Below are positions 1 through 18,100 of a DNA stretch of 62,304 bases, one piece after another. How positions within the stretch are numbered: the stretch's first letter is position 1; each line of letters starts with the position of its first letter. The stretch is from NCBI GenBank assembly GCA_025765595.1, contig JAIVFH010000159.1:1-62304 (forward strand). Reading direction: 5' to 3'. Made by a program: the position numbers and the translations under genes. A model generated the notes under the pieces. The model ran no database searches, was not told the DNA's origin, and saw only the letters and a list, made by a program, of their open reading frames with translations. Origin of the DNA: Obelidium mucronatum (taxonomy: Eukaryota; Chytridiomycota; Chytridiomycetes; Chytridiales; Chytriomycetaceae).

Positions 1-38
1 TTTGTTTGAAATCAAGAAAGTCATGAGTCCCCATTCAA

Positions 39-1528
39 ATGTCTCGAATTGTCAAAAAGAAGATCCAAGAAGACGTGGAAGTACTCAATTATTTCCAGCG
101 CAACACAATCAACTTTACATTTGCTCAGTTTGATCGTCTGCGGTCTGAAGTGGATGGAGTCTGGAGACTGTACGATCAACACAACCCCGACGATGTTAAC
201 TTTGCCCGCATGTTTCGTGAATTGCACAAGTCTGAAGTATCGAAAGAACAACTTTCGGAAGCAATGAAAGACGCGGTTTTGCAGAAAATGGCTCAGAAGC
301 ATGAAGATTTAATCATGACTGCAATCAGTGTGTACATATCGCACAACTTGCGCGTGTGTTTACGAGATGCAGTTGAAAAGGTTCTTGGATCGAACCAACC
401 CAACTTGCGATTCAATCGCATGGTTTTGAGTCGTGATAACACTACTCCAGCCGTGGACAGATTCAACGCTGAAATCAAACAGTTTTTTGAATTCCACCAA
501 GTGTATCGGAGTGCAGTAGTGAGTCCAACAGGTCGAATGATTCTTAACGTTCGGGATTCTAGGTTTGGAAATGTTTTTGATTGACCACTCTTGATTGAAT
601 TTTATTTTTGTGTTTTCATTCTTAGCTTGAACGTTGAACTCTCAGAGAACACTGTCATCACATCAGCAGAAAGCCCAGAACACCGTACATTCCGGTTTCC
701 CCGAACCTTTTTCCGCGCCAACAAACTATCTCGAATGTTGGAGCCTGTAATTGCAGCTCGTAATTACGGTTACGTTCAAATTATCGATCGTGAGACGATT
801 GATTTGGATGATGAAGATCGCATTTTCAAACTGTTGAAGGCAAAGTACGAGGAAGCCATGGCGCTCGCCAAGACCGATACCGCCTCGTTGCTCGTTATCA
901 ATCTGAGTGATATTGTTGGAATGATTACAAAGGTACAAGTCAACGTTTTTACGTGAACCAACACCACCACCGCCTAACGACATATAAAAAACATTTTTTT
1001 TTTCAAGATTGAACAATCTGTTACAGTGGCAACTCGAACCGAAAAGCGCCAAGAAACATCTACAGCCGACGAAGTAGCAGACTCAAAAATCCAGAGTCGA
1101 GAAGTGGAGAACGTGAAAAATAACTCACGCGAGCAAGTGCTTTTGAACGCCTACGAATCGAGTTACCGCCAGTCTCTATTGGATGCAGAAGATACAATCA
1201 ACAGTTACGAAAACCAGCTTGAGTTTAGCAATGATCTCGTCAAAAACTCGCTCGAGAAGGAGTCCCTGGTGGAAAGGAAACAAGATTCAAAAGAGTTTAC
1301 ATCCAAGACTACGAGAAATAGATCAACCAAAGTTTCTGAAAACGAGTCCTTCTTGTCTAGGCTTTTGAAAAGGGCGCGGAAGGAAGAGACTACCACAAAT
1401 GCCACGGCTCGTATTGAGTCCACAAATATGGAGCATGTGGAGGGTAGCGAACACGAACGTACTTTTCGTGAAGAAGTTACAGATATGGACTCTCAGAAGA
1501 AAACGGGTAAGTTCTTATCCTTGCGATG

Positions 1529-1567
<39 letters not shown>

Positions 1568-4500
1568 GTTGCTAAAGCACGATAAATTCGGACAGCCGAA
1601 ACCTCCTCCTCAAGAACAAAATCACGAGGAACCGATTTGAAACATGATAGTGTTGAATCCGTCACACATACTGAGATGGAGTTTACAGCCATGACAACTC
1701 ACCAAAAGGAGCTCATCACCACAAACGATGCGTTGACTGAGAGAGATACGTTCCGACTAGAAAAATACGCCGACAAGTCTCATTCTGAACAAAAGCAACA
1801 CGAACAAATTAAATCTGTGCGTTAATTTGCTCGCCCTATTTTTTCCTGGTTTTTTTTTCGTGTGATTACAAACTCTGATTTCTCTTGTTTGACAGGTAGA
1901 ACATGAAGAATCGGAAGGCATCAGGTCATCAACTGTCCATGAAGAAAGGGACGAAAATGTCGTTGGTGTGAACGTGAGTGATATTTATTTATTTATTTAT
2001 TTATTTATTTATTTTTTTTTTTTTTGCGTTCTCCACATCATCTTTGTCTTTGAAAATTCTCATCACATGAACAACACAACAACAACAGAAAAGCAAAACA
2101 GTGTCCGACACAGAGTCCCTCAGAATCGACGACCGTACTTTTGAAACCCAATCCCACGCCAGAACGTTATCTGACATGACCAAGACCGAAAAGACGCGGA
2201 CTGATTCCACCATCCACGAAGAGTCCAAAAACAAGGACCACCGAACTATCGAAAATAAGCATGACTCGAAATCCATTGGAACAGATGAAACTTTGACGAG
2301 GCAAACTGGTGAAAAGGGTTCAACGTCACTGAAAGGGTCCACAGGATCGTCCATTTCGTTGGAAAAGTCTACCGAGAAGGGAAATTCTATTGATGTCAAG
2401 AACTCTAATTCAGTGGAGACATATGCAAAAGTTGGGCTGGATAGGGTGAACTTTGTTCAGGCAGCTGTGAATGCGACTGCTGGTATCAAGGGAACCACTT
2501 CAGTGAATACAAATGCTACTGACTCTTCCGCGTCAAACACAAAATCGAGCATTAAGGGCACTGAATCTTCAAGCCTTGATACAGACAAGTCAAAATCAAC
2601 CAACTTGTCCACAGCTGATACTAAATCGGAAAAAACTGACAAAACAAAAACAAACACAACTTCTGATATTAAAACGGATACGGACAAGGGACACTACCAA
2701 TGGATTGGTAAGCATAATTCTTATAACCCCGTTTTAAGAAAAACACAAAAGGCCTCACAACTTAAAAAAAAAAACCATTCCAGGATGAATTGAGAAAATC
2801 CACGACAACAACCACCACCATAGACGACAAGAAGGAATCCGGAAACTCTCACGAACAAACAACCTCCAAGATCCACGAAGAGACCACACGCGTTGACGAA
2901 TTTGAACGGAATACAAGAACCGTGTCTGATTCAAAACGCAAAGACGTCCTTCAAGGACACCAAAGACACCATCACCGACACGATTCGAGACACAAAGTCG
3001 ATTGTGGATTCGCAAACTACTCGAGAGAGTACGTCGCAGAGTAAAGAAACCATCAAGGAGAACACGGAATCGCGGTTCACGGAATCTGGTACTTTGGATG
3101 AAGAGGGGAAGCGGTCTGAAACTCGAAGAGATGTTTCTGAAACTATCACGAGGAGTGAGCATGAAAGTACAGCGTATGAGGATAGAAGGACTGAAGCTGA
3201 GATTGCAAGTGTTGAGCATTCTTCCAAGAAAACTGCGGGCACAAGTCAAAAATATTGGGATTCGCATATCACGACCAAGGGTGTACGTACAGAAAGTAAG
3301 TGCTTTATTTTTTTGACTTTTTTTATTTTTTATGAAACTGTTTTTTTTTATGTGCTGTCTTTTTGTGCAGAGGAAAGCCGCCAACAGAGCCTGCTGAGCA
3401 CCGAAAGCGCGCAAGAGCAAGAACGTAACAAACAACGTGAAGTGGAAACTGTAGAAAACGCAGTCAAGGAAAAGGAAGAAGTGTTGCGACAAATGATTAG
3501 TAAAGACACCGAACGGCTCCGGGAAACGTCCATGTCTGAAGAATACCGCAAGCGATTGAATGACATCATTACTTCCCGTAAACAATTGCAAAGTCAACTC
3601 AAGAAGGAACAAGAGGAGCTCCAGAAGAAATCGCGAGAAATGGTCATCAGGAACACGGATGGATCTTCGACAACTCTTTCTACTACTTCTCAACGCAACA
3701 AAAGTAGTACGAGTCGAGATGAGCAGTCAACGTAAGTTATTTTTTTGTCTGAATGGTTTAACTGTAATACCTTTTTTCTTCTAAATCTTGATTTTTGCCA
3801 TCTTCAAGTTCCACCGTGAGTGAAACCGCCAATGAGGTAGAAATCACGCAGGAAATGCTGCGTCTCAAAATTATAGATGTTGTTGGAAGATTTGCTGGTC
3901 TTTCCAGTGAATACCTGAACAACTTTGACTTGAAAAGAGGGCCGGATGTTGTTTTTGCAGTGGACAATCCTCTACTGGCAACTGTTGTGGAGAAAACAAT
4001 TCAATGGGGTCGACTCGAGAGTATGTTGTTTGATGTATTTTTTTTTTGCTGAATTCAATTTCAATGCAATTTGTCCACAGCTCCATGCCCGGAAGAAGCT
4101 TTGAGCATTCCTCAGATGCTCTTTTCAGACAAGTATGAATCCTGCATTCTGGCATGAAGGTATCTGTTCCTGCTTTTCATTTTTTTCCCAATTTTCAATT
4201 TCCACTGATTATCAATTCACCAACAAGTTATTGAACTTGGTGTTTTGGAACACATGCGAATCATCTTGACACCAATTGAAAACAATAAGCAGATTGAAAT
4301 TGAATGTCCCAAATTGATCCAAAAGGTTATTTTTTAAATTTGTAGATTAATTGGGTGGGTGGTGTGGTGATATTGAATTGGAGTTATTCGTTACAGAAAA
4401 ACAACAAGGATGGATCCTCTATTGCAGATCGGTTAAAGTCGTTGGAGCTGTATGGCCCACTTTCTCAAATCAACAGACCGACGTTGATGTTTTCGGACAA

Positions 4501-5254
4501 AATGTTTGGGATGATTGCTGATGCAGGTAGGTGTGTTTTGTATTTTTATTGGATATGTATATTAACTATACTAAATCGTCTTTTAAACGCTCATAGACAA
4601 ATTCTGCCACCTTACGTCACTCACGTTGACTGGATTGGACATTAGACCCATCGCAAGAAAGGAGAGCATAACAATGTCTTGCACCACCCTCAAAAACCTC
4701 AGCCTATCTCTTTGTCAAGTTGGAAATGATGGAAGCAACGATCGATATGTTTCATTGTCCTACATCTTGTCCTTCTTTTCGGGAAGCAGCCAGTACCTTA
4801 CCAGTGTATTTCCAAACTTGATTGCGTTTTCGTTCCGTTCGCCGGTGGCCAGTTTGGATCATACTGGTAAACCATGCGGGGCAGTTACATGGCAAGTAAC
4901 TGATGCTTGTATTGATTTGATGGAGAATCTTCAGTTGTTGGACCTTACCAAGAATCACATTGAAGCTGAATCTGTGCAAAGGCTGTTTGGGTTTGGAGTG
5001 CAGAATGATGACGGAGAGCGCATTGGATTTGGAGAAACACTGCGGACTCTTGTGCTTGATGGATGCACGCTGGAAGGCGAGCTGGACAGTAAGCTGGGTG
5101 AGGACGAAACACCGAAAGGGGGCAGCAGCCTGGGATTGCCAAGGAGGCGCTCAAGCTCAACTGCTACACCGTTGCAGCCGCCGTGGAGCGCGCGCACGGC
5201 GGCGTTCTGGGCGAACCAGGCGGGAAAGCGCAGGGCCGCAGCGTGCAGATTTTG
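39..5254 (+). CDS. Large unrecognised Ser/Thr/Lys-rich protein with C-terminal LRR-like segments
   Basis: I do not recognise this protein. The start ATG lies 38 bases into the window. Exons can be chained through introns such as 563-625, 933-1007 and one beginning at 1507, giving roughly 1,400 residues. The N-terminal 300 residues look folded and mixed alpha/beta. The middle (about 1.0-3.7 kb) is very rich in Ser, Thr, Lys, Asp and Glu and is probably disordered. The C-terminus (about 4.6-5.1 kb) has leucine-spaced segments like RNase-inhibitor-type LRRs, for example LRTLVLDGCTLEG and LQLLDLTKNHIEAESVQ. A frame break is needed near 2,940. Another near 5,128 moves the last exon into a frame that ends at the TGA at 5,252-5,254. 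It could be two genes split near 3.7 kb, but splice sites allow one. Confidence 0.5.
1531..1566 (+). repeat. Intronic poly(T) tract, 36 nt
   Basis: An uninterrupted run of T lies inside the intron that opens with GTAAGT at 1507. It is on the sense strand and may act as an extended polypyrimidine tract. Confidence 0.9.
1981..2025 (+). repeat. (TTTA)n microsatellite followed by poly(T) in an intron
   Basis: About nine ATTT units followed by a T run, within the intron that begins with GTGAGT near 1,974 and ends at a CAACAG acceptor near 2,089. Confidence 0.85.
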
Positions 5255-5293
5255 TGAATTTCACTGAGTTGATTAAACCAATGATTAAAAACA

Positions 5294-6867
5294 ATGAGCG
5301 CCTCCGAAGACAGCAGCAAGGCCCCCCGCAAGATGCGCGACCTGAGCGACGAGCTCGCCGAGGAGCGCGCCGCCGCGGGCCCGCCGCCGCGCCCGCTGGC
5401 GGCCGCCGCCGCTGACAACGCCGCCGCCGCAGCGGGCGCGGGCGCGAGCGGCGGCAAAGAGAAGAGCGCACGGACTGCAGCGATCGAAGCGTTCAGCGAA
5501 AAAGTGAACGACTTTATGGCAAAGGCGCTGTGAGTCTCGTGCTTCGAGCCCTGTGGTTACCGTGTTCTGCTCCCCCCCAGCGGCTTCGAAAAAGAAAACA
5601 AGGAAGCAAAGGCAATCAGAAAGGCCATGGATCGAAATAATGGGCCCTTTACGCGCGAGGAGAAGATTGAGATGTTTAAAGAGGCCCTGCAAGGAAACTT
5701 GGATACTACGGGGATGTCGCCAGAGAAAGCGGCTGCGGCTAAGCTTATTCAGGAGTCGGCGGATCATATCAATGCCAGGGGCGGCATTAGTGAGATGCAA
5801 ATGGCTTTCGCGGAGCAACACACTGATATGGAGATGCAGCTGAAGGCGAGTGTTCAAGAAGTGAAGAACGCCCTCAGGGCTGTTTTCGGAGTTGGTCCAG
5901 CGGGTAAGCGTATTCTATTTCAATTTCGTGACTGCTGTCATTCGCTTTAATAATACCAGTTTTTTCTTGCCAGTGGCAACTGCAGCTGACAATACAGCTC
6001 AACCAAATGCTCCTGGCGTGGATGCAGAACAAGACGCTGCTGGTGGTGCTTCAGGCTCCAATCCCTGGTCAAGAGACTGAAGCTGGAGTCAGTAAGGACG
6101 TGGATGAAGCTGTTGCCGGCTGCTGACTGGCGTAGCCACTGCTGCAACTCCTGAACAGTTTGGTAAATTGGCTGAAAGCGTCAGTAGTTCGGACAAGGTG
6201 GCTGCTTCAACCTCGACCACTGAAAAAAAGAATCCGGTGGACAACACGAAAGCTGCCACTGCTGATGGAGCCCAAACAACTGCAAAAACAGTAAAAAAGC
6301 GCCCAAAATCGTAAGTTTCTATCGATACAAGTTCTTCTTACCGCCGTAGGCAAACTCTCTTTGTGTGCAACACGTCACTCTTTGAATTCTTCTGTTAACC
6401 CTTTGCCCAGAGAAAACCCTTTCAAACTAGAGAATTCGATTGTAAAAAACCTGGTTGAAGCCTATAAAATTGTTGGCAGCCACCATTTTGAGTGCCATCA
6501 AGATGATTCCAAGTCCATTTGCGACTTTGAGTATGGTTGGAGACGCGCTTGAAAAGGTTGCTCAAGATCCAAAGAACGCCAAGGAGCATCTTTTGCAAAC
6601 AGTGATGGAGGTTGTCAACGACCTATGAACATGAGCCGTTCCTTCCATCGGGCGTGGTAATATTTTATATTTCTTCTTATTTATTTACCCCATGGTTGAT
6701 TTTTAATTTGTGACCTCCAATAGGGCGGTATGGTGGTCCAGAAGTTGTCAGATGCAGCCGGATTTGAAGTAGATAACGATGTGGTTAACGACGAAGACAA
6801 GAAAAAGACAACTGCTGACGTCGGAGATAAGAATAGTAGAAAAGCAGCGGAGAAGATGAATCTTTGA
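5294..6867 (+). CDS. Unrecognised Ala-rich, helical protein
   Basis: The first exon starts at ATG 5294 (MSASEDSSKAP) and is very GC-rich, coding for an Ala/Gly/Pro-rich stretch. An intron (about 5531-5580) ends in CCCCCCCAG. The second exon is charged and helical, with segments such as KAIRKAMDRNNGPFTREEK. A further intron runs from about 5904 to 5973. The 3' half needs frame breaks near 6,075, 6,124, 6,476 and 6,622 to stay open, and a last intron near 6,655-6,722 leads to the TGA at 6865-6867. Composition on either side of each break is consistent, so I treat it as one gene. No family or function is recognised. Confidence 0.5.
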
Positions 6868-6988
6868 TGTTTCTTTTTGTGTTTGTGATTAAAATTGTAA
6901 AGAGGGTTTTTTGTGGTCAAGTTAAGACTTTGTGGCAACAAAAGCCTGGCCACACTTTTTGACGTTGTTTCACAAGAACTCTTTTGGA

Positions 6989-12261
<5,273 letters not shown>

Positions 12262-12309
12262 ATAATTTCAATTAGTATCACTTATCGTTTGTAGAATGTT
12301 GAGTTTGAA

Positions 12310-13272
12310 ATGGAACTGAAAAAGTTTTGTCGCTCTTTTTTTGTGATGGCTACTGACTCTGATCACAGCAATTCAAATGGACCAATCAGTGCCAGGAATT
12401 ACGTGGTGCTGGGCGTCTTGGGTGGAATTACGGCTGAAGTTGCAATCTCGGGGCTTGCCTCCACTTTGCCGCAACTTTTGTACGGCAAGACAGTATCAAA
12501 CAAACACTCGCTCAACTACACAGCGCTGATTATGACAAACTTTAACGTGGCATGTTTGATCTACATGTTTAATATCTTTTATGATCTGTACCTGTCAAGA
12601 GACACCTGCACTCTTGGCCACCACCTGGGAAACGCGTCTTCTCACTACTTCTATCTTTCCTTTGACTTTTTCATACTTTTTAAAAGTCTCGCTGTGAGTA
12701 ACATGGATCGATGGGTTTTCAGGTGATTGAAAAGACCTTAGAATGTTCGAGGAATATTTAATTCTACCACCACTGAAGAGGCGCTATTTTCGTGTTCATG
12801 AATCGCCTTGTATGGACCGTTTTGGATCTTATTCATTCTGGTACATTTGATGATTCGTGAGCAGCTGTCGTCCAATACCTTACCAAGTCCTTCTATATAG
12901 GTGGTCACTGGGATCCAGTCATTCAGCAATGCAGCTACTTTCAGCATCCATTAAGCGGATTAGGGTATAATATCAGTGATATGATTGTGGACCTCTTCTG
13001 TACCGTTCTCTCGATTGCATTTACCTGGCGATTGCTGAATTCCAAAGTAACTCGGATTGCTGAAATTATACTGCAAGAAAACGGTATTGCTTGTATAATT
13101 TATCCTTTTGGCTGCACTCACTGCTTTAGCTCACTCAAAAATAAAGTAATACGAAGCGCAATAGTGCTCACAGTCAACTCGTTTGAGCTGTATGCGTCTA
13201 TGACAATCACTGATCCTTTCATGACGCTTGTGTCCTATCTCATTCAGAACTACATTTGTGAGTCATCAATAC

Positions 13273-13312
<40 letters not shown>

Positions 13313-13595
13313 AATAAAAAAATGCCTTTTCTCAGATACGCGATGCTTAAACGCCGAACTGTTTTGGATATCTATGCGGAGAAAGGGTTTCATGGCGCCT
13401 CCTCAAGTACTTGATTTGGAAGGCTTTGGAGAAAATAGTGCCTTGAACCGGGAAATCAAAGAGTCGCTGGAGGAGCTAGGGAAAATCATTCCTTCACCGC
13501 AAAATGAAGCATCTAATTCAGTTGGCTTGGACAGTGGAGGCGGCGCCCGAACGAGCGATCTGACTTTGAGGGGCGTCTTCATCCAAACGGAATAA
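12310..13595 (+). CDS. Seven-membrane-segment protein, copy 1 of a local family
   Basis: About seven hydrophobic segments can be followed: near NYVVLGVLGGITAEVAISG, LIMTNFNVACLIYMFNI, SSHYFYLSFDFFILFK, FVFMNRLVWTVLDLI, SDMIVDLFCTVLSIAF, VIRSAIVLTVNSFELYAS and DPFMTLVSYLIQNY. A hydrophilic tail rich in Ser and Glu follows. Copies 2 (13.7 kb) and 3 (18.7 kb) align along the whole length and share the SHYFY-S/F-D block, the SG-G-YN-SD block and the exon before RCLN-ELFW. Introns are placed by comparison with those copies: about 12,723-12,781, 12,852-12,900, 13,084-13,145 and 13,262-13,335. The start may be ATG 12310 or ATG 12346; the second matches the N-terminal length of copy 3 better. I do not recognise the family. 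The topology would suit a receptor, but nothing in the sequence proves it. Confidence 0.75.
13274..13310 (+). repeat. Intronic poly(A) tract, 37 nt
   Basis: An uninterrupted A run lies inside the last intron of 7TM copy 1. It is on the sense strand, unlike the poly(T) runs in most other introns here. Confidence 0.9.
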
Positions 13596-13596
13596 A
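13591..13596 (+). terminator. Polyadenylation signal at the end of 7TM copy 1
   Basis: AATAAA overlaps the TAA stop at 13593-13595. Confidence 0.5.
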
Positions 13597-13713
13597 ACAT
13601 TTGCAAACGGCATACTTAATAAAACAACACCACGGTACGGCAGCTATTTATAACTTATCTTCTTTGGATGGTTGATTTTTCTCAAGTGTAAATCTTTGTC
13701 CCAAACTCGGGGA

Positions 13714-14442
13714 ATGAACTCGACATTGAACATCAACAACACTTGATCCGCCGGCACCAGCGTCTGCTGGAATCGGAACATCCAACTACGTGATTTTGGG
13801 AGTTCTTGGCGGACTGACGGGGGAGATTTCCATTTCGGGAATCCTGGCTTCGATCGTGTTGGCAGCACAGCAGAAAAAATCTGGACGCAACTGGGCCTTT
13901 ATCATCATGACAAACTTGTGAGTTGTGAATCTTGAGCAGCTTTTTTTTTAAACTGGGAATTTTTAAAACTTGGGTTTTTATTTTAACAGCAACCTTGCCT
14001 GCATCTTCTATATGGGGAACATCTTCTACGATCTGTACTTGGTCGAGAGCAACTGCGTCTCTGGACAATACATTGGAAACTCTTCTTCCCACTACTTTTA
14101 CCTTAGCTTCGACTTTTTCATCCTTTTCAAGAGCTATGTTGTCAGTTGTTTTGACGTCTGGGTATTTCGCCTTGGTTTCCTAATCTTCTTGAACCGACTG
14201 TTTTGGACGGCATTGGATATATACTCGTCGGGAGGCAGGTGGGATCCAGAAATTATGAATTGCAATTACGTTCAGAATCCGTTGAGTGGAATGGGGTATA
14301 ACGCGAGTGATATTGTGGTTGATGTGTTTTGCACAATTGTGAGTTTGATTTTCACATGGAAGCATTTGAAATCAAAGATTTCACGGATTGGAGAAGTGAT
14401 TCTTCAAGAAAATGGTTAGTACTATAACTTGATTTGAAAACC

Positions 14443-14476
<34 letters not shown>

Positions 14477-15005
14477 GGAAATCTCAAACAAACAACAATC
14501 ATTTAGTAATTCGTAGCGCCGTTATGCTGAGCGTAAACAGTTTCCAAATCTTATGCGAGTAATACATTTACGGACCCTTTCATGACTCTAACGTGTTTCC
14601 TTATCCAAAACTACACCTGTAAGTTTTTTTTTTTTATTTCTTCCGCAGTTCGGTGTTTAATACTTGTCGCCTGAAAGATGCCAGATGCCTCAATAGTGAG
14701 TTGTTCTGGGTATGTTTCGTTTTTATTGTTATTTTGCTTCGTTCGATACTGAAAATCTTTATTTTCAGATGGGTGTTCGGAAGAAGTCTGTCACACAATC
14801 AGTGAATCAATCTCATGCAATCAACGAAGCAAAAGACAGTTTGACCAGCAATTCAGACCAATCACGTTCGACCCAAGCAGATTCCATGATGGAACGCGGC
14901 TCTGTTGTCAACAGCCGTTTGAGTACGCGTTCCAAGCAGCCCTTGCTGGTCCCACCTGCAAAGGAAGGAAGAACTCGAGCTTCCACGGCAAGCAGTGGAG
15001 GATAA
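13714..15005 (+). CDS. Seven-membrane-segment protein, copy 2
   Basis: This tandem paralogue of the 12.3 kb gene shares VILGVLGG near the N-terminus, GNSSSHYFYLSFDFFILFK, SGMGYNASDIVVDVF and RCLNSELFWMGVRKKS. ATG 13714 is the best start, but the frame must shift by one base around 13,741-13,746 to reach the conserved first membrane segment. A second one-base break near 14,548 is placed exactly by the paralogues: FQ-YASNTFTDPF must read through where the raw frame meets TAA. Introns lie at about 13,919-13,989, 14,415-14,505, 14,620-14,683 and 14,710-14,768. The Ser/Lys/Arg-rich tail of about 80 residues ends at TAA 15003-15005 and differs from the tails of copies 1 and 3. Function unknown. Confidence 0.72.
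14444..14475 (+). repeat. Intronic poly(T) tract, 32 nt
   Basis: A sense-strand T run in the intron of 7TM copy 2 that follows the conserved LQENG codons. Confidence 0.9.
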
Positions 15006-15148
15006 ATTTTTTTCGGACTCTCTCTTTTTTTCAACCCCATACCATTTTTTTCTTCTTCATTTTTCAGATATACAGAGACGAATAATAAAAGTGTAGAGTT
15101 TTAAGATTCTGAATATCTTACATAATATTTCTCCCCATTTTAATTTTT

Positions 15149-18100
15149 TTAAGTCTGTATACTGGGCACTTCGCCATCATACTGTGCAAATAACTGTACC
15201 AACAAATTCCCAAACTCACCACCACCACCACCACCACTAGTACTCTTCCCCACACCACCACCCCCACCACCACCACCTTTTTTCTGACCCTCTTTTCCCT
15301 GCACCGCCGCAACCCCTTCCAAACACAAAGCCGCCCTTCGGAACTCTGCAACAATCGAATTCACTTGCTTCACCATCCCCGCAGTATTCCGATCCAACTG
15401 AAACGGGTCCTCAACAACCACAACTTGATGCCCTTCCTTCTTTCCGCCACCTCTTCCGACATTCAGTTTACTATGCGTAGCCTTCCGTGATATCACACCC
15501 CCACAACGCACGCTAATTATACAACCGCTGTTGAATCGATGCGTGTATCCGTAATGGGTAAAGAATCCGTGGAGTAAATGCGCAATGGATGTATAGTATT
15601 CCTGTGGTGAAGCAAAACCACGTTTCTTGGAACCGCCCCAGTACTCGGAAGACGCGTTTGATACTTGATCATGCGTAACGAAGGAAGTGTCCCATAGAAC
15701 GAGGCCCGTTTCAAGGTTGGCGGGTATTTTATCGCGAGGGAGTGAAACGTTTGGTTGGTGTGTGGATATTTCTTGGAGTGAGAGTCCTTGGAGTGAGAGT
15801 TCGGTGCTTGCTGTTGTTATGGAGGTTAAGGAGGAGGAAGAGGATGTCGATTTGGGGGAGTTGGTTGATAGCCGTTGCTTATATTCTGTAAATGCGGCAT
15901 TTGCTTGGGCTTTTGCGTCGGCTTTGGATTTTGTTGATTTGAGGATGGGTGCGTTTGTCCGAGAGATTATGTATTGGCGAGGTAATGTTGGAGGATAAAG
16001 AGCTTGTAGAGATGGAAGAACGTTCATGAGCTGAAGGTACGATAGGAGCATGAGTGTCAAGGCATAAGATGAAAAAGTTCCTGTGTAAAAAAAATTCACA
16101 GTCAATAATTCCCAACATGATAAGAGACAGAACATAAAGACAAAAGATTAAATTCCCACCTCCTTCCGCAGAATCATTCAGATCACGCCTTGCAGCCCAA
16201 TACTTGATTAAAAGAATCAAATCTCTCACACGATCATCCAACAACATGTATTCTCGAATCAACCGCGAATTCTCGATTCCCAATGCATTTCCAACATTAA
16301 CATCAGCATGCAGTTTGTAAATCGGATCATAAAATTTGACAATGGGGACTTTGGCAGTTGCAACTGGAAAAACTTTTTGCATCCCATGATGTCGTAAAAC
16401 TGAGCCTAAAAGATACATGTTTGAGATTGGATGAGAGGCTGGGTTTTCTGTTGGGTCGTCGAGTAAGATTGTTACGTCGGCATCGGAGGCACTGGTCGCC
16501 AAAGTCGTAACTGAAGATCCAAATAGATGAGCAGTATATCCCGGCCCAAAGGCTCGTGTTATAATGGATTGAAGATTTGCGAGGAACTTCTGGCGGTGAG
16601 GTTGCATAGTTCTTGGGGGGCTGATTTTCTACAAGAAATTCTTCAGATATATATGTTCATGGACATTATAGAAAGGATGCCAAACCGAAAGCAAAGTCTC
16701 AATATGCCCAGAATATCCCGCAAACAGCTTTTCATCCATACTTTTAAGAACACTGGCTGATTGAATTCCTTCTTCCTTCTCAATGTCTGAATTTTCGTCA
16801 TCATCTTCTTCGCTATCATCGTCAATATCCAAACCAGCCGGTCGATCTTTTAAGAAAGATTCTTTCAATGCATTGCGCCTCTTGAGTGCCATCGCCTTTT
16901 CATCGCCCAAAAGATTTCGAACTCTTTTCCACAACGCTGAATGAAACCCATCCAGTCGATTCTCCATCTCCAAAAGAACCAAGTTTTGATTCAATGAATC
17001 CAAAACAGCCCCAGCTGATAGTCCAACGTCGGTATCCAATTGAATCTGGTCACCAATCTCAGAAATGGTAGTGTCTTCTACTATTCCCCCTCGACCCTTG
17101 ACTGCATTGTCCATCATAATTTTAATGCTCTTGAGAATATCCGCTGCACGATCTCTCGCTCGTTTACACGCTTCAACGGCATTCTCATCGGTCACAACTC
17201 GAGCAAGAACGATCCACGGGTAATCTCGAACCGAATTTTCTTCAATCACATCCAGATATACAAACCGATATTCAGGGCTTTCAGACGCATCCATACTGCT
17301 GCAACTTTTCACATCAACATATAAAGCCCCATATTGTTCGTGAATCAGTCTCCGAAGAAATTGTTTGGACAAGATCCCGCGGACACAGTTCCAATCATGC
17401 CACAGGGATGGCCAATTTTTCTTTGCTATTGAATTCTGGCGGGCGGATTCCTCTTCAGTTGTGTCAGGGATTGAGTCATCCATATCGTATTCTGGATCCG
17501 TTGGAAGGACTCCGAGGTTAAAGTGGGGAATTGCTGTATATGGTGGATCGGCGTTTGACGATTCGGTTTGAGATAAGGGGATAATGTATTTTATGTAGTA
17601 TTGACGGCGAATGTGGCGGTATAGACTGACAAGTGGGATTGGTTTGCCGTTGAGGGTTAAGAGGTAAGCAAGTGTAACGTCAATACATTGAGTCTTTAAA
17701 TTAAGGAGATGAGACAGCCTATCCTTGATTTCGAGGATTTCTGGTGGCGGAGGAGGTTGCTGCTTGGGAGTCTGTGATGCGGTTTCCAGAGTAGCGGTAA
17801 TTGATGTGGACACATGAGCCTTATTGGATTCAATACTAGGCGTGTGATTATATGGACAGCCAGTCTTTTCATTCCTGCAGGATCCATGTAGTTTGACGTT
17901 TCTGCATAGTTTTGATTTTGGAGCCACAAATGGCTTCTTGGTTGATTCCAATTCATTTCCATCATCGCTACTGCTCATCTCGACATCATTGACCGCTTCC
18001 AAGGCAGCAAAAGCGGGAGGATTCACATTTTTGTTGGCAACGGCATTAGGATCCACAGTCACCAACTCCAAATCATCGCCCTTCACGACCAGATGGCAAA

